Part shown: piece after piece, positions 38,477 to 49,147 of the stretch
Numbering within the stretch: the stretch's first letter is position 1
How the letters are laid out: every line of letters begins with the position of its first letter
DNA from: Burkholderia sp. Bp8963
GTDB taxonomy: Bacteria > Pseudomonadota > Gammaproteobacteria > Burkholderiales > Burkholderiaceae
DNA: 64,000 bases
Assembly: GCF_003854275.1 (NCBI RefSeq)
Contig: NZ_QTQP01000002.1
Span: forward strand, 186,001-250,000
Direction of reading: 5' to 3'
The notes under the pieces: model-generated
What the model saw: the letters and a program-made list of their open reading frames with translations, nothing else
Database searches by the model: none
Told to the model about the DNA's origin: nothing
Made by a program: the position numbers and the translations under genes

Positions 38477-40300
38477 TCAAAATGCGATGCCGAGCGTCAG
38501 GTAAGGTCGCACGGTGCGGTTGCGCAGCCCATATGCGATGTCGACATTGACCGGCCCGACCGGGCTGCGCCAGCGCGCGCCGATACCGACGCCCGGATAG
38601 AACACCTTCTCTCCCCATGCGTCGGTCGCGGTGCCGATGTCGAAGAACGTCGCGGCGCCCCAGTCGCGGTTGAACCAGTGCTGGTACTCGGCGGTGCCGG
38701 TCATCAGGTACTTGGTCGGCAGCACCGAGCCGTCGACGTTGTTGCCGATGCTCTGGTAGCCGTAGCCGCGAACCGAGTTCGAGCCGCCCGCGCGGAACAG
38801 CAGCGACGCCGGCACGCCCGACGAGCTGCCGCTCGTGAACACGCCGCCCAGCTCCGCGCGGAACACGAACAGGTCGCGCTTGCCGATCGGCAGGTACTGC
38901 TGGCCGCGCGCGTAGCCGCGGATGAAGGTCTGGTCGGTCAGCACGTTCTTCACCGCGAAGCCGGCTTCCGCGTGGATCAGGTTGCCCGAGCGCGGGAACA
39001 GCGGATCGTCGACGTTGCGGCGCGTCCACGCCCACTGCGGCACGAGCGCGCGGCTCATGGTCGGCCCCGCGCCGTTCTGGTCGAGCCGGTCCTGGTAGAA
39101 CATCAGCGAGTATGCGTAGTCGATGAACTGTCCGGCGCGCGTGCGCTGCACGCCGATCCGCGCGCTGTAGATGCGCGTGTCCGACACGTTGGTGTTCGTG
39201 TACGACGCGAGTACGCTGTTGGTCCACGCGCGCGGCCCCGGCGGCATCGACAGCTGGATCTGGCCGTACTGCTGGATCTGGTCGACCCGGCCCGATAGCG
39301 TGAGCGGCCAGGCCGCGCCGAACGTGTCGAGGTACGTGTACGAGCCCTGGATGTGCGGGCCCGTGTCGGTCGCATAGCCAACCCCGCCGCGCACGCTGTT
39401 GTACGGATACTCGCTGACCTTCACGTGCACGGGCGTCTTGTCCGGCTTCGCGGTGTCGTCGCCGACGTCGATCGCCACACTCGCGTAGTACGGCGTGTTC
39501 TGCAGCTGCCGCTGCAGCTCGGTGATCCGCTGCACGTCGTAGATCTCGCCTTCGGACAGCGGATTGACGTTCGCGACGATCTTCTCCGGATAGCGGCGCA
39601 CGCCTTCGACGTCGACCTTGCCGATCGTGAAGGTCGGGCCGCTGTCGAACGTGACGGCGAGCGTCGCGCGCTGCGTGCGCGAATCGACGCGGGCCTCGGA
39701 CGCGGTGATCTTCGCGCCGAGATAGCGGTGCGACTGCAGTTGCCTGAGCGCCGCGCTCTTCGCAGTGTCCCACCCTGCCTGCGTGAACGGGTCGCCATTC
39801 TTCAGCGAGAACGCGAAACGCGTCGCGGCCTCCTGCTTCGGGTCCTCCGTGCCGACCGGCCCCTTGAAGGTCAGCTCGACCGACGACACGACCGTCTGCG
39901 GCCCCGGATCGACCGACACCTTCACGTCGCGCTTGCCGTTGCGCGTGCGCACGTCGGTGCGCACGACCGGCGAGAAATAGCCTTCCGTCGCGGTCAGGTC
40001 ACGCACCTGCTGCGGGGTGGCGGTCACGAGGAAGTCGAACTGGTCGTCGCTGACGTCGTCGCGCTTGCCGAAGCGCGCGATGTCGAGGTGGGACTTGAGG
40101 AGCTTGCGGATCGTGCGCGGCGCGTCGATCTCGACGTCGTACTTCGCGTAGGCGGGCAGCGACGCAAGCGCCGCGATGCAGGCGAGGAGCACGCTCGCGG
40201 CGCGGGCCGCGCCGCCGTCGCCGCGCGCCGCGCCGGCCCGGCCCGCCTGCCGCCCGGCGTCATGCGCCGCGTTTCGTTGCTGATTCGCCTGCCCCGCCAA
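38477..40300 (-). CDS. tamA: Outer-membrane protein assembly factor TamA (Omp85 family)
   Basis: A 607-residue Omp85-family protein. A signal peptide (hydrophobic core ending in PAYA, about residues 36-52) precedes POTRA domains (about 55-270, with VDVEGVRRYPEKIVANVNPL) and a C-terminal barrel ending in the aromatic signal LTLGIAF. The start is uncertain: the TTG at 40300 has GCGAGG ahead of it and gives a long charged leader; the GTG at 40192 would start directly in the signal core and lacks positive residues. It acts with TamB to place proteins and lipids in the outer membrane. Confidence 0.9.
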   Translation of the reverse strand: MAGQANQQRNAAHDAGRQAGRAGAARGDGGAARAASVLLACIAALASLPAYAKYDVEIDAPRTIRKLLKSHLDIARFGKRDDVSDDQFDFLVTATPQQVRDLTATEGYFSPVVRTDVRTRNGKRDVKVSVDPGPQTVVSSVELTFKGPVGTEDPKQEAATRFAFSLKNGDPFTQAGWDTAKSAALRQLQSHRYLGAKITASEARVDSRTQRATLAVTFDSGPTFTIGKVDVEGVRRYPEKIVANVNPLSEGEIYDVQRITELQRQLQNTPYYASVAIDVGDDTAKPDKTPVHVKVSEYPYNSVRGGVGYATDTGPHIQGSYTYLDTFGAAWPLTLSGRVDQIQQYGQIQLSMPPGPRAWTNSVLASYTNTNVSDTRIYSARIGVQRTRAGQFIDYAYSLMFYQDRLDQNGAGPTMSRALVPQWAWTRRNVDDPLFPRSGNLIHAEAGFAVKNVLTDQTFIRGYARGQQYLPIGKRDLFVFRAELGGVFTSGSSSGVPASLLFRAGGSNSVRGYGYQSIGNNVDGSVLPTKYLMTGTAEYQHWFNRDWGAATFFDIGTATDAWGEKVFYPGVGIGARWRSPVGPVNVDIAYGLRNRTVRPYLTLGIAF

Positions 40301-40552
40301 ATATGACCTCGCCCTCGTTGATGTTCGAATTGATGGGAAACCCTGTATTTGACCACACGGACGCCATCGCACCGCCATACGCGCGCCATTGACGCTTGCG
40401 CGCAACGGCGCGCGAATGGTGCACGAACGGCGGTGCGGCGCCAGTCCGCGTTTCGACGTGCGTTTCGCGCCGGCTGTTCCCCGCGATGCGGTAAAATCCC
40501 GCCATCCCACATTCCGGCGCACCGCGCGCCGCCCGTCACGGAAAGCCAAGCC

Positions 40553-40741
40553 ATGCCGTACCAGTCCGACGTCACGCAATTCCTGAACCAGCTCAAGCAG
40601 CAGAAGCCGACGCTCGAAGAAGAGCAGCGCAAGGGCCGCGCGCTTCTGTGGGACAAGCAGCCGATCGACCTCGACGAGCGCGCAGCGCAACAGGATTCGC
40701 GCGTGAAGCAGACGTCCTACGTCTATTACCAGAATTTCTGA
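40553..40741 (+). CDS. Small DUF3460 protein
   Basis: A 62-residue protein, MPYQSDVTQFLNQL... ending in SYVYYQNF, with a charged helical middle. I recognise it as the beta-proteobacterial DUF3460 family, function unknown. The stop is 4 bases before the GTG of scpA, so the two are co-transcribed. This may hint at a role near chromosome condensation or simply a conserved gene order. It is divergent from tamA. Confidence 0.85.
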   Translation: MPYQSDVTQFLNQLKQQKPTLEEEQRKGRALLWDKQPIDLDERAAQQDSRVKQTSYVYYQNF

Positions 40742-40745
40742 CGTC

Positions 40746-41648
40746 GTGAGCGCCGCCGACGAGGCCAGCGCCGCCCGGCCTGACGCGGCCCGGCCTGACG
40801 TGGCCCGGCCGGAAGATGCGGTCGCCGCGCCCGCGGGCGCCGATTCGACGCCCGACACGGTCGACGGCGTCGCCGCATTCGCGCGCCTGTACGGCGAGCC
40901 GCTCTTCAAGCTGCCGCAGGATCTCTACATCCCGCCCGACGCGCTCGAGATCTTCCTCGAAGCGTTTGAAGGCCCGCTCGACCTGCTGCTCTACCTGATC
41001 CGCAAGCAGAACTTCAACGTGCTCGACATCCCGATGGCGCAGGTCACCGCGCAATATCTCGGCTATGTCGACCAGATCCGCACGTCGAACCTCGAACTCG
41101 CGGCCGAATACCTGCTGATGGCCGCGATGCTGATCGAGATCAAGTCGCGGATGCTGCTGCCGGTCAAGAAGGCCGATACGGGCGAGGAAGCAGAGGATCC
41201 GCGCGCCGAACTCGTGCGCCGCCTGCTCGAATACGAGCAGATGAAGCTCGCCGCGCAACGCCTCGACCAACTGCCGCAGCTCGGCCGCGACTTCCTGCGC
41301 GCCGAGGTCTACATCGAGCAGAGCGTCACACCGCGTTTCCCGGACGTGAACTCGGACGACCTGCGCGCCGCGTGGGCCGACGTGCTGAAGCGCGCGAAGC
41401 TCGTCCAGCATCACAAGATCTCCCGCGAGGAGCTGTCGGTGCGCGAGCACATGAGCCTGATCCTGCGCAGGCTGCAGAACGCGCGCTTCATGGAGTTCGC
41501 CGATTTGTTCGACACATCGCGCGGCGTGCCGGTCGTCGTCGTGAACTTCATCGCGATGCTCGAGCTGTCGCGCGAATCGCTCGTCGAGATCACCCAGGCC
41601 GAACCGTTCGCGCCGATCTACGTCCGCCTCGCATACCTGCCCGCCTGA
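40746..41648 (+). CDS. scpA: Segregation and condensation protein A (kleisin)
   Basis: A 300-residue kleisin subunit of the SMC-ScpAB condensin. After an Ala/Asp-rich N-terminal stretch (1-50) comes the conserved FEGPLDLLLYLIRKQNFNVLDIP, then LELAAEYLLMAAMLIEIKSRMLLP and a C-terminal winged-helix with VVVNFIAMLELSRE. It bridges the SMC heads. The GTG start at 40746 is 4 bases after the DUF3460 stop. scpB is not in the window. Confidence 0.95.
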   Translation: MSAADEASAARPDAARPDVARPEDAVAAPAGADSTPDTVDGVAAFARLYGEPLFKLPQDLYIPPDALEIFLEAFEGPLDLLLYLIRKQNFNVLDIPMAQVTAQYLGYVDQIRTSNLELAAEYLLMAAMLIEIKSRMLLPVKKADTGEEAEDPRAELVRRLLEYEQMKLAAQRLDQLPQLGRDFLRAEVYIEQSVTPRFPDVNSDDLRAAWADVLKRAKLVQHHKISREELSVREHMSLILRRLQNARFMEFADLFDTSRGVPVVVVNFIAMLELSRESLVEITQAEPFAPIYVRLAYLPA

Positions 41649-42734
<1,086 letters not shown>

Positions 42735-42778
42735 CGGCTTTCGTCCGCCAGCGCATCACGACGCATCAAGGAGGCACC

Positions 42779-43165
42779 ATGCAGCGCAACATGCTCAAAT
42801 CGAAGATCCACCGCGCGGCCGTCACGCACTGCGAGCTGCATTACGAAGGCTCGTGCGCGATCGACGAAGACTTGCTCGAAGCCGCGAACATCGTCGAGAA
42901 CGAGCGGATCGACATCTGGAACATCAACAACGGCGAGCGCTTCTCGACCTACGCGATCAAGGGTGAGCGCGGCAGCGGGATGATCTCGCTGAACGGCTCG
43001 GCCGCGCGCCGCGCGCAGCTCGGCGACCTCGTGATCATTGCGGCGTTCGCGGTGGTCGACGAAGCCGAACTGAAGGCCGGCTGGAAGCCGGACCTCGTGT
43101 TCGTCGACGAAGGCAACAAGATCAAGGGCAGCCGCGATCACGTGCCGACCCAGAACTGGACGTAA
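42779..43165 (+). CDS. panD: Aspartate 1-decarboxylase
   Basis: Makes beta-alanine from aspartate for pantothenate synthesis. The 128-residue proenzyme cuts itself between Gly24 and Ser25 (YEGSCAID) to create the pyruvoyl cofactor. Catalytic surroundings [15 protein letters not shown] and [12 protein letters not shown] are conserved. The ATG at 42779 has a strong AAGGAGG. It is 44 bases behind panC in the same transcript and closed by a palindromic terminator. Confidence 0.97.
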   Translation: MQRNMLKSKIHRAAVTHCELHYEGSCAIDEDLLEAANIVENERIDIWNINNGERFSTYAIKGERGSGMISLNGSAARRAQLGDLVIIAAFAVVDEAELKAGWKPDLVFVDEGNKIKGSRDHVPTQNWT

Positions 43166-43277
43166 TCGCGTGCGGTGCCCGGGCGCGCGGCCGGAGCACG
43201 ACGCGGCGGCCCGCGCGGGCACGGGTGGCCCATCCGGACGGCCGCCGCGCCGGCTCGCGCCGCGCAGGATGAACGAA

Positions 43278-43305
43278 GGGCCGGGTTCCGTACGGAACCC
43301 GGCCC
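43278..43305. terminator. Terminator after panD, perfect 28-base palindrome
   Basis: GGGCCGGGTTCCGT pairs perfectly with the following ACGGAACCCGGCCC and leads into TTGTT on the plus strand. It lies between the convergent panD and parA-like genes. Confidence 0.8.
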
Positions 43306-43392
43306 TTGTTATGCAAGGTCCGCAAGCCTGTGCCCGCCTTGGGGGCCGCGCCGTCGTGGACGGCTGGCCCTGGAAGCGCCGCGCTCAGCGCG

Positions 43393-44043
43393 TCACGACG
43401 CCTTCGCGGCCTTGGCCGGCCGGACTTCGGCCCATTCGATGATCGGCCGCCACTGCTCGAGATCCTTGTCGACGCGGCTCTTCGCGACGTCCCACAGCGT
43501 GAGCCCGTGCGCGGCGAGCTGCACGTAGTTCTGCGTGTCGCGCACGTAGCCGAGCACGGGCAGCTCCAGCCCCTCGACGAAGCGGTGCAGCTGATCGGCC
43601 GAGCGCGTGCGCGCATCGACCCGCATCCCGACGATCCCGACCTCGATGTTGCCCTTGCGCACGGCCTTCTCGTTCGCGAGCCGTTCGAGGAAGTGCTGGG
43701 TCGCGAGGATGTCGAAGATCGACGGCTGCAGCGGCACGATTACCTTGTCGGCAAGCTGCAGCGCGACGGTCAGCCGGTTGCCGTGCAGGCCGGCCGGCGT
43801 GTCGATCACCGCGTATTCGAGGCCGCGCGGCGGCTTCGACGGCGCATCGGGATCGAGCTCCCACGCCTCGATGGCCGGCAGCCCGGCCGGGCGCAGATCG
43901 AGCCACGCATGCGCGGACTGCTGCCGGTCGAGATCGGCGAGCGCCACCCAGGTGCCCTGCGCTGCGAAATAACCAGCGAGATTGGTAGACAGCGTGCTCT
44001 TCCCCACGCCGCCTTTCGGATTCGCCACTACGATGACCGTCAT
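43393..44043 (-). CDS. ParA/MinD-like P-loop ATPase (orphan)
   Basis: A 216-residue ATPase of the ParA superfamily. The deviant Walker A is PKGGVGKST (about 9-17), followed by LADLDRQQSA and the Walker B AVIDTPAG. There is no N-terminal DNA-binding domain and no parB or other partner beside it, so it is not a standard chromosome or plasmid partition pair. Relatives position cell-pole, chemotaxis or carboxysome complexes. The start is the ATG at 44043. The cargo is unknown. Confidence 0.88.
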   Translation of the reverse strand: MTVIVVANPKGGVGKSTLSTNLAGYFAAQGTWVALADLDRQQSAHAWLDLRPAGLPAIEAWELDPDAPSKPPRGLEYAVIDTPAGLHGNRLTVALQLADKVIVPLQPSIFDILATQHFLERLANEKAVRKGNIEVGIVGMRVDARTRSADQLHRFVEGLELPVLGYVRDTQNYVQLAAHGLTLWDVAKSRVDKDLEQWRPIIEWAEVRPAKAAKAS

Positions 44044-44180
44044 GAATTCCCCCGAAAAAGCCGCGCGGCGCCGGCCGACAGGCGGGCGCCGCAGAATTGC
44101 GGATACAGGGAGCGATGATATCGGCAAATGGGGCGTCACCGGAACCGGTCGCGCCCACGTCGCCTCGCCGGCGGCCCCGG

Positions 44181-44594
44181 TCAGGTGCGCTGTGCGGCCG
44201 CGCGTTGCGTGCCGAGCGCAAACGCGCCGCCGCCCAGCAGCGCCTGGACGGCGAGCGTCACGGCCCAGAACGCCGGATATTCCCAGCCGCCGTGCGGCGA
44301 CGCGAAGCTCCAGCCGTTCGGCAGATGCGCGGCGGTCGCGCCGAGCATGAACGGCAACAGCAGCAGCGCGGCGACGCGCACCCGGAAACCGGCGACGAGC
44401 GCGAGGCCGCCGGCCAGCTCGACGACGGTCGTCACGTAAGCGAGCCACGCGGGCAGGCCGATTGATGCGAAAAACTGCGCGGTGCCGGGCAGCGTGAAGA
44501 CGAATACCTTCTGCGCGACGTGTGCGAGGTACAGCACGCCGAGCGCCACCCGCAGCAGCGTCGCGGCGAAGTCGTTCAAGCGGTTCGGGTTCAT
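44181..44594 (-). CDS. DoxX-family membrane protein
   Basis: A 137-residue inner-membrane protein with four predicted spans. Family marks are LLRVALGVLYLAHVAQKVF, LPAWLAYVTTVVELAGGLALVAGF and a loop HLPNGWSFASPHGGWEYPAFW. DoxX relatives are linked to redox and stress responses, but the molecular role is not established. The ATG is at 44594, after GAAGGAACC. Separate from the ParA-like gene by 137 bases. Confidence 0.9.
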   Translation of the reverse strand: MNPNRLNDFAATLLRVALGVLYLAHVAQKVFVFTLPGTAQFFASIGLPAWLAYVTTVVELAGGLALVAGFRVRVAALLLLPFMLGATAAHLPNGWSFASPHGGWEYPAFWAVTLAVQALLGGGAFALGTQRAAAQRT

Positions 44595-44706
44595 GTCGGG
44601 TTCCTTCGGGAGTGAATGGGAATGGAATGCACTCTATTCAAATCCGTTTCGCCAACAAACAGTCGATTGCGCTTAAATTACTTCCTGATACGAACGAATA
44701 TGGCGC

Positions 44707-44734
44707 AAAAAAAGGGGCATGACGATCATGCCCC
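44707..44734 (-). terminator. Terminator of the 44-residue secreted protein gene
   Basis: On the minus strand GGGGCATG pairs with CATGCCCC around a 5-base loop and runs into seven T residues. It lies 20 bases after the stop codon of the tiny gene, which supports that gene being real. Confidence 0.88.
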
Positions 44735-44753
44735 CGCGATTCGCCTTTCAGCT

Positions 44754-44888
44754 TCAGTAGCCGCCCTTGCCTTGCGAGGATCCGCTGGACTGGCCGCCGT
44801 TCGGTGCATACGAATCGCATGCGTGCACCCACGTCGTTGCCGTCAGCAACCCCAACAGCACTGCGCACCACCACCGTCGAGCCTTCAT
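44754..44888 (-). CDS. Tiny exported protein of 44 residues
   Basis: Start ATG at 44888 preceded by a perfect GGAGGAG seven bases away; stop TGA at 44754; a strong terminator follows. The product starts MKARRWWCAVLLGLLTA, a basic N-terminus and hydrophobic core, and then THVHAC-like sequence (TTWVHACDSY), giving a signal peptide or lipoprotein-like cut before the cysteine. The mature part would be only about 20 residues, rich in Gly, Ser and Gln and ending in KGGY. I do not recognise it. Good RBS, signal and terminator together make a real gene likely. Confidence 0.7.
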   Translation of the reverse strand: MKARRWWCAVLLGLLTATTWVHACDSYAPNGGQSSGSSQGKGGY

Positions 44889-45037
44889 CGTCGCGCTCCT
44901 CCGGACGGGTATCCGCCCTCCTTTGGTTGTACGTCACGCAACGAAAAATGCGAGCACGAATCGTCGGCCGAAATGGTCGAATCGGCCGAATCGCTCCCAT
45001 CGGCCGACATGGTCAAACAGGCAGGCGCGGGCAGCCG

Positions 45038-46567
45038 TCAGCGGAATTCGGCATACAGCGCGCCCAGGTCGAGATGCGCGGCGAACGTGTCCGCGAGCCG
45101 TTCCAGCGACGCTTCGCGCAGCGCCGGATAGTCGATCCGCTCGGCCGCGTCGAGGCCCGCCCAGCCGAGCAGCGCCGCGCATGCGTCCGGCGCGTCGAAG
45201 AGGCCGTGCACGTAGGTCGCGAAGATCTGCCCGTCGGCCGACAGCGCGCCGTCCGTGCGCGTGCCGCCCGCAGCATCCGTGCCGCCGACGACGTCGTCCG
45301 CCAGCGCGAGCGCAGGCGCCGCGAGCGCGGGGCCGCGCGTCTCGCCCATGTGGATCTCGTAGCCGCACACCGCCGCGCCGCCCGGCAGCGCAAGCTGCCC
45401 TGTCACGTTTTTCAGCGTCTTGTCCGGCTGCAGCGTCGTCGCGTAATCGAGCAGCCCGAGCCCCGGCACGCTGCCCGGCGCACCCTCGAGGCCGAGCGGA
45501 TCGTCGAGCGTGCTGCCGAGCATCTGCATTCCGCCGCAGATGCCGATCAGCTTGCCGCCGTAGCGCAGGTGCCGCCGGATCACCGCGTCCCAGCCCGCGT
45601 CGCGCAGCCACGCGAGGTCGCGCTGCACGCTCTTCGAGCCAGGCAGGATCAGCAGGTCGGCGGCCGGCACCGGGCCGCTCTTCCAGTATGTGAACTCGAC
45701 CTGCGGATGCGCGCGCAGCGGATCGAAATCGGTGTGGTTGCTGATGCGCGGCAGCGCGGGCACGACGACCCGCAGCACACCCGCGTCGTCGCCCCCGTTG
45801 TCACGCGCGGCGCCGCTGCGGGCCTGCACGGGCAGCATGTCCTCCGCGTCGAGCGTGAGGCCGTGCAGGTACGGCAGCACGCCGAACACCGGCTTGCCGG
45901 TTTGCGCGCGCAGCCAGTCGAGGCCCGGTTCGAGCAGCCTGAAATCGCCGCGGAAGCGGTTGATCACGAAGCCGCGCACCCGCGCGCGCTCGCTGTCCGA
46001 CAGGCACGCGAGCGTGCCGACCAGATGCGCGAACACGCCGCCGCGGTCGATGTCGGCAACGAGCACGACCGGGCAGTCGACGCGCTCCGCGAAGCCCATG
46101 TTCGCGATATCGCCGTCGCGCAGGTTGATTTCGGCCGGACTGCCCGCCCCCTCGACGATCACCGTGTCGTAGCCGGCGCGCAGCCGCGCGTACGATTCGA
46201 GCACCGCGTCGAACGCGACCGGCTTGTAGTCGTGGTACGCCCGCGCGTTCAGGTTCACGCGCGCCTTGCCGTGGATGATCACCTGCGCACCGCGGTCGCT
46301 CGTCGGCTTCAGCAGCACGGGGTTGAAATCGGTATGCGGCGCGACGCCCGCGGCCAGCGCCTGCAGCGCCTGTGCGCGGCCGATCTCGCCGCCGTCGGCC
46401 GTCACAGCACTGTTGAGCGCCATGTTCTGCGGCTTGAACGGCGCGACGCGCGCGCCGGCGCGGCGCGCAAGGCGGCACAGGCCCGCGACGAGCGTGCTCT
46501 TGCCCGCGTCGGACGTCGTGCCCTGGATCATCAGCGTGCCGCATGGCCGCAGCTTGGGTGCATTCAT
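45038..46567 (-). CDS. cobQ: Cobyric acid synthase
   Basis: Amidates adenosyl-cobyrinic acid a,c-diamide at four side chains, using glutamine and ATP. The 509-residue product has an N-terminal ATPase part with [20 protein letters not shown] and [13 protein letters not shown], and a C-terminal class I glutamine amidotransferase part with the nucleophile cysteine in [12 protein letters not shown] and the late histidine YVHGLFD. Also known as CbiP. Divergent from cobU across only 60 bases, so the two share a promoter zone. The start is the ATG at 46567. Confidence 0.96.
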   Translation of the reverse strand: MNAPKLRPCGTLMIQGTTSDAGKSTLVAGLCRLARRAGARVAPFKPQNMALNSAVTADGGEIGRAQALQALAAGVAPHTDFNPVLLKPTSDRGAQVIIHGKARVNLNARAYHDYKPVAFDAVLESYARLRAGYDTVIVEGAGSPAEINLRDGDIANMGFAERVDCPVVLVADIDRGGVFAHLVGTLACLSDSERARVRGFVINRFRGDFRLLEPGLDWLRAQTGKPVFGVLPYLHGLTLDAEDMLPVQARSGAARDNGGDDAGVLRVVVPALPRISNHTDFDPLRAHPQVEFTYWKSGPVPAADLLILPGSKSVQRDLAWLRDAGWDAVIRRHLRYGGKLIGICGGMQMLGSTLDDPLGLEGAPGSVPGLGLLDYATTLQPDKTLKNVTGQLALPGGAAVCGYEIHMGETRGPALAAPALALADDVVGGTDAAGGTRTDGALSADGQIFATYVHGLFDAPDACAALLGWAGLDAAERIDYPALREASLERLADTFAAHLDLGALYAEFR

Positions 46568-46627
46568 CGGGTCAAAGGCGTGGCGAAACGAAGGCCGCAT
46601 TATCGCCTGCGCCGTTACAATCACGCG

Positions 46628-47182
46628 ATGAATCCGCACGACCTCACCTTCGTCCTCGGCGGCGCGCGCTCGGGCAAGAGCGCGTACGCCGAGCGGCTCG
46701 CGGCCGACAGCGGCCGTGCCGTCACCTATGTCGCGACCGCGTATGCGGCCGATGCCGAATTCGCGCAGCGGATCGCGCATCATCGCGCGCGCCGGCCCGC
46801 GAGCTGGGGCTTCGCCGACGCGCCCGTCGCGCTCGCCGAAACGCTCGCGCAACTCGACGATCCCGATGCGTGCCTGCTCGTCGACTGCCTGACGCTGTGG
46901 CTCACGAACCTGCTGTGCCCGGCCGACGGCGAGCCGCATGACGACGCGCAATACGAAGCGCGCGTCGCGGCGCTCGAAGCGGCACTGCGCAACGCGCGCG
47001 CGAAGGTGATCGTCGTCAGTAACGAGATCGGGCTCGGCGTCGTGCCGCTCGGCGCGGTGACGCGCCGCTTCGTCGACGAGCTCGGCCGCCTCAACCAGCG
47101 CGTCGCCGCGCTCGCGACGCGCGTCACGCTGCTCGTCGCGGGACTGCCGGTTGCGATCAAGACGGAGCCCGCGTCATGCTGA
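46628..47182 (+). CDS. cobU: Adenosylcobinamide kinase / adenosylcobinamide-phosphate guanylyltransferase
   Basis: Bifunctional enzyme that phosphorylates adenosylcobinamide and adds GMP to activate it for nucleotide-loop assembly. The 184-residue product has the P-loop GGARSGKS, the guanylylated-histidine region ([10 protein letters not shown]) and [11 protein letters not shown]. The ATG is 7 bases after a TTACAAT, so the promoter -10 would lie very close and the transcript could be leaderless. It overlaps cbiB by 7 bases. First gene of cobU-cbiB-cobD-btuF. Confidence 0.96.
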   Translation: MNPHDLTFVLGGARSGKSAYAERLAADSGRAVTYVATAYAADAEFAQRIAHHRARRPASWGFADAPVALAETLAQLDDPDACLLVDCLTLWLTNLLCPADGEPHDDAQYEARVAALEAALRNARAKVIVVSNEIGLGVVPLGAVTRRFVDELGRLNQRVAALATRVTLLVAGLPVAIKTEPASC

Positions 47183-48120
47183 TGCTGTCGTTGCCTGCGG
47201 TCGCGATCCTCGCGATCGTCGCCGTGATCGTCGACCGCGTGCTCGGCGAACCGTCGGCCGCGCATCCGCTGGTCGCGTTCGGGCGCCTTGCCGCACGCCT
47301 CGAAGCCGCGCTGAACACGGGCCGGCGCGGCCGCCTGACGGGCCTCGCCGCATGGCTCGCGGCCGTCGCGCCGCCGGTCGTGCTCGCCGCGTGGCTGACG
47401 GCCGTGCTGCCCGGCCCGCTCGCGGCCGCGCTGCACGTCGCGCTGCTGTGGTTCGCGCTCGGCGCGAAAAGTCTCGCCGACCATCTCGCACCGATCGCCG
47501 CCGCGCTGCTGCGGCACGACCTGCCCGGTGCGCGCGCGCTGACCGCGCGGATCGTGTCGCGCGACACGAGCACGGCCGACGAAGGCGCGCTGTCGCGCGC
47601 GGCGGTCGAATCGGCGCTCGAGAACGGCAACGACGCAATTTTCGGCGCCCTCTTCTGGTTCGTCGTCGCGGGCGGCCCCGGCGCACTGATGTTCCGGCTC
47701 GCGAACACGCTCGACGCGATGTGGGGCTACCGCACGCCGCGTTTCCTGACCTTCGGCTGGGCCGCCGCACGAATCGACGACGCGCTGAACTGGATTCCCG
47801 CGCGCCTCACGGCCGCGAGCTATGCGCTGCTCGGCGACACCGCGAACGCATGGCGCTGCTGGCGCACGCAGGCGCGCCACTGGGACAGCCCGAACGCGGG
47901 CCCGGTGATGGCCGCGGGCGCGGGCAGCCTGAACGTGCAGCTCGGCGGCCCGGCCGTCTATCACGGCGAGCTCGAGCAGCGCCCGCAGCTCGGCAGCGGC
48001 TCGCCCGCAACCGCCGCGCACATCGTCGCCGCGCTGTCGCTCGTCACGCGCACGCTCGCGCTGTGGCTCGCGCTGCTCGTCGCAAGCGCCGCACTCGTCA
48101 TGGGCACCCAACATGTCTGA
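47176..48120 (+). CDS. cbiB: Adenosylcobinamide-phosphate synthase
   Basis: Inner-membrane enzyme that joins the aminopropanol arm (or its phosphate) to adenosylcobyric acid. The 314-residue product has several hydrophobic spans, DRVLGEPSAAHPLVAFG near the N-terminus and the conserved SRDTSTADEGALSRAAVESALENGNDA. Known as CobD in the Pseudomonas naming. It overlaps cobU by 7 bases and the next gene by 8 bases, so the three are translationally coupled. Confidence 0.95.
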   Translation: MLMLSLPAVAILAIVAVIVDRVLGEPSAAHPLVAFGRLAARLEAALNTGRRGRLTGLAAWLAAVAPPVVLAAWLTAVLPGPLAAALHVALLWFALGAKSLADHLAPIAAALLRHDLPGARALTARIVSRDTSTADEGALSRAAVESALENGNDAIFGALFWFVVAGGPGALMFRLANTLDAMWGYRTPRFLTFGWAAARIDDALNWIPARLTAASYALLGDTANAWRCWRTQARHWDSPNAGPVMAAGAGSLNVQLGGPAVYHGELEQRPQLGSGSPATAAHIVAALSLVTRTLALWLALLVASAALVMGTQHV

Positions 48121-49147
48121 CATCCCCATCACTCACGGCGGCATCAAGCACGGCGGCAATCTGCATGAAGCCGCTCGCCGCCACGGCATCCCGCACGACG
48201 CCTGGCTCGACCTGTCGACCGGCATCAATCCGGTCGGCTATCCGGTGCCGCCCGTGCCCGCCGACGCGTGGCGCCGGCTGCCCGACGACGGCGACGCGCT
48301 CGCCGCGTGCGCGGCCCGCTACTACGGCGCGCCGGATGCCGCGCACGTGCTGCCGGTCGCCGGCAGCCAGGCCGCGATCCGCGCGCTGCCCGCGCTGCTG
48401 CCGCACGGCAGCGCAGGCGTCGCCGCGCTCGCGTACGGCGAGTACGGGCCCGCGCTCGCGCGCCACGGTCATCGCGTCGAAACGCTCGATATCGCGACGG
48501 GCACGCTGCCGGCCACGCTGCGCCACGTGATCGTCGGGAATCCGAACAACCCGACCGCCGAACGCGTCGCGGCCGAGCGCCTGCTCGGCTGGCATGCGCA
48601 ATTGTCGGCGCGCGGCGGCACGCTGATCGTCGACGAGGCGTTCGCCGACACCGGCGCGACCGGCTCGCTCGCAGCCTGCGTCGATCGCCCCGGTCTCGTC
48701 GTGCTGCGCTCAGTCGGCAAGTTCTTCGGGCTGGCGGGCATCCGCGCTGGTTTCGTGCTCGCGTGTCCCGAACTCGTCGGCGCGTTGCGCGACACGCTCG
48801 GCGCGTGGACCGTCAGCGGCCCCGCGCGGCACGCGGTCATGGCCGCGTTCGCCGATCGCGCGTGGCAGGCGGCGGCCCGCGAGCGGCTCGCCGCCGACGG
48901 TGAACGGCTCGCCGCGCTGTTGCGCGGACATGGCTTTGCCGTGCATGCGACGCCGCTGTTCAGCTGGACCGCCGATCCGCGCGCCGCGGCGCTGCACGCA
49001 GCGCTCGCGCGGCACGGTATCTGGACACGCCATTTCGCGCAGCCATCGAGCGTGCGCGTCGGCCTGCCGGGCAGCGACGACGAATGGCGGCGCCTCGCCG
49101 ATGCGCTCGCACAATGCGCACCCGAGCTGCACGGAGCACCACGTTGA
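48113..49147 (+). CDS. cobD: Threonine-phosphate decarboxylase (class I/II aminotransferase fold)
   Basis: PLP enzyme that makes (R)-1-aminopropan-2-ol phosphate from L-threonine phosphate, the arm used by CbiB. The 344-residue product has HGGNLHEAARRHG, DLSTGINPVGYP, GNPNNPTAE, and the PLP lysine in SVGKFFGLAGIRAGF. Called CobC in Pseudomonas naming. The neighbour CbiB is its direct partner. The stop overlaps the TTG start of btuF. Confidence 0.94.
   Translation: MSDIPITHGGIKHGGNLHEAARRHGIPHDAWLDLSTGINPVGYPVPPVPADAWRRLPDDGDALAACAARYYGAPDAAHVLPVAGSQAAIRALPALLPHGSAGVAALAYGEYGPALARHGHRVETLDIATGTLPATLRHVIVGNPNNPTAERVAAERLLGWHAQLSARGGTLIVDEAFADTGATGSLAACVDRPGLVVLRSVGKFFGLAGIRAGFVLACPELVGALRDTLGAWTVSGPARHAVMAAFADRAWQAAARERLAADGERLAALLRGHGFAVHATPLFSWTADPRAAALHAALARHGIWTRHFAQPSSVRVGLPGSDDEWRRLADALAQCAPELHGAPR

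Noticed and set aside
46616-46621. TACAAT as a normal promoter -10 for cobU
   Set aside because: It lies only 6 bases before the ATG and has no -35 match, so it was mentioned only as a possible leaderless start.
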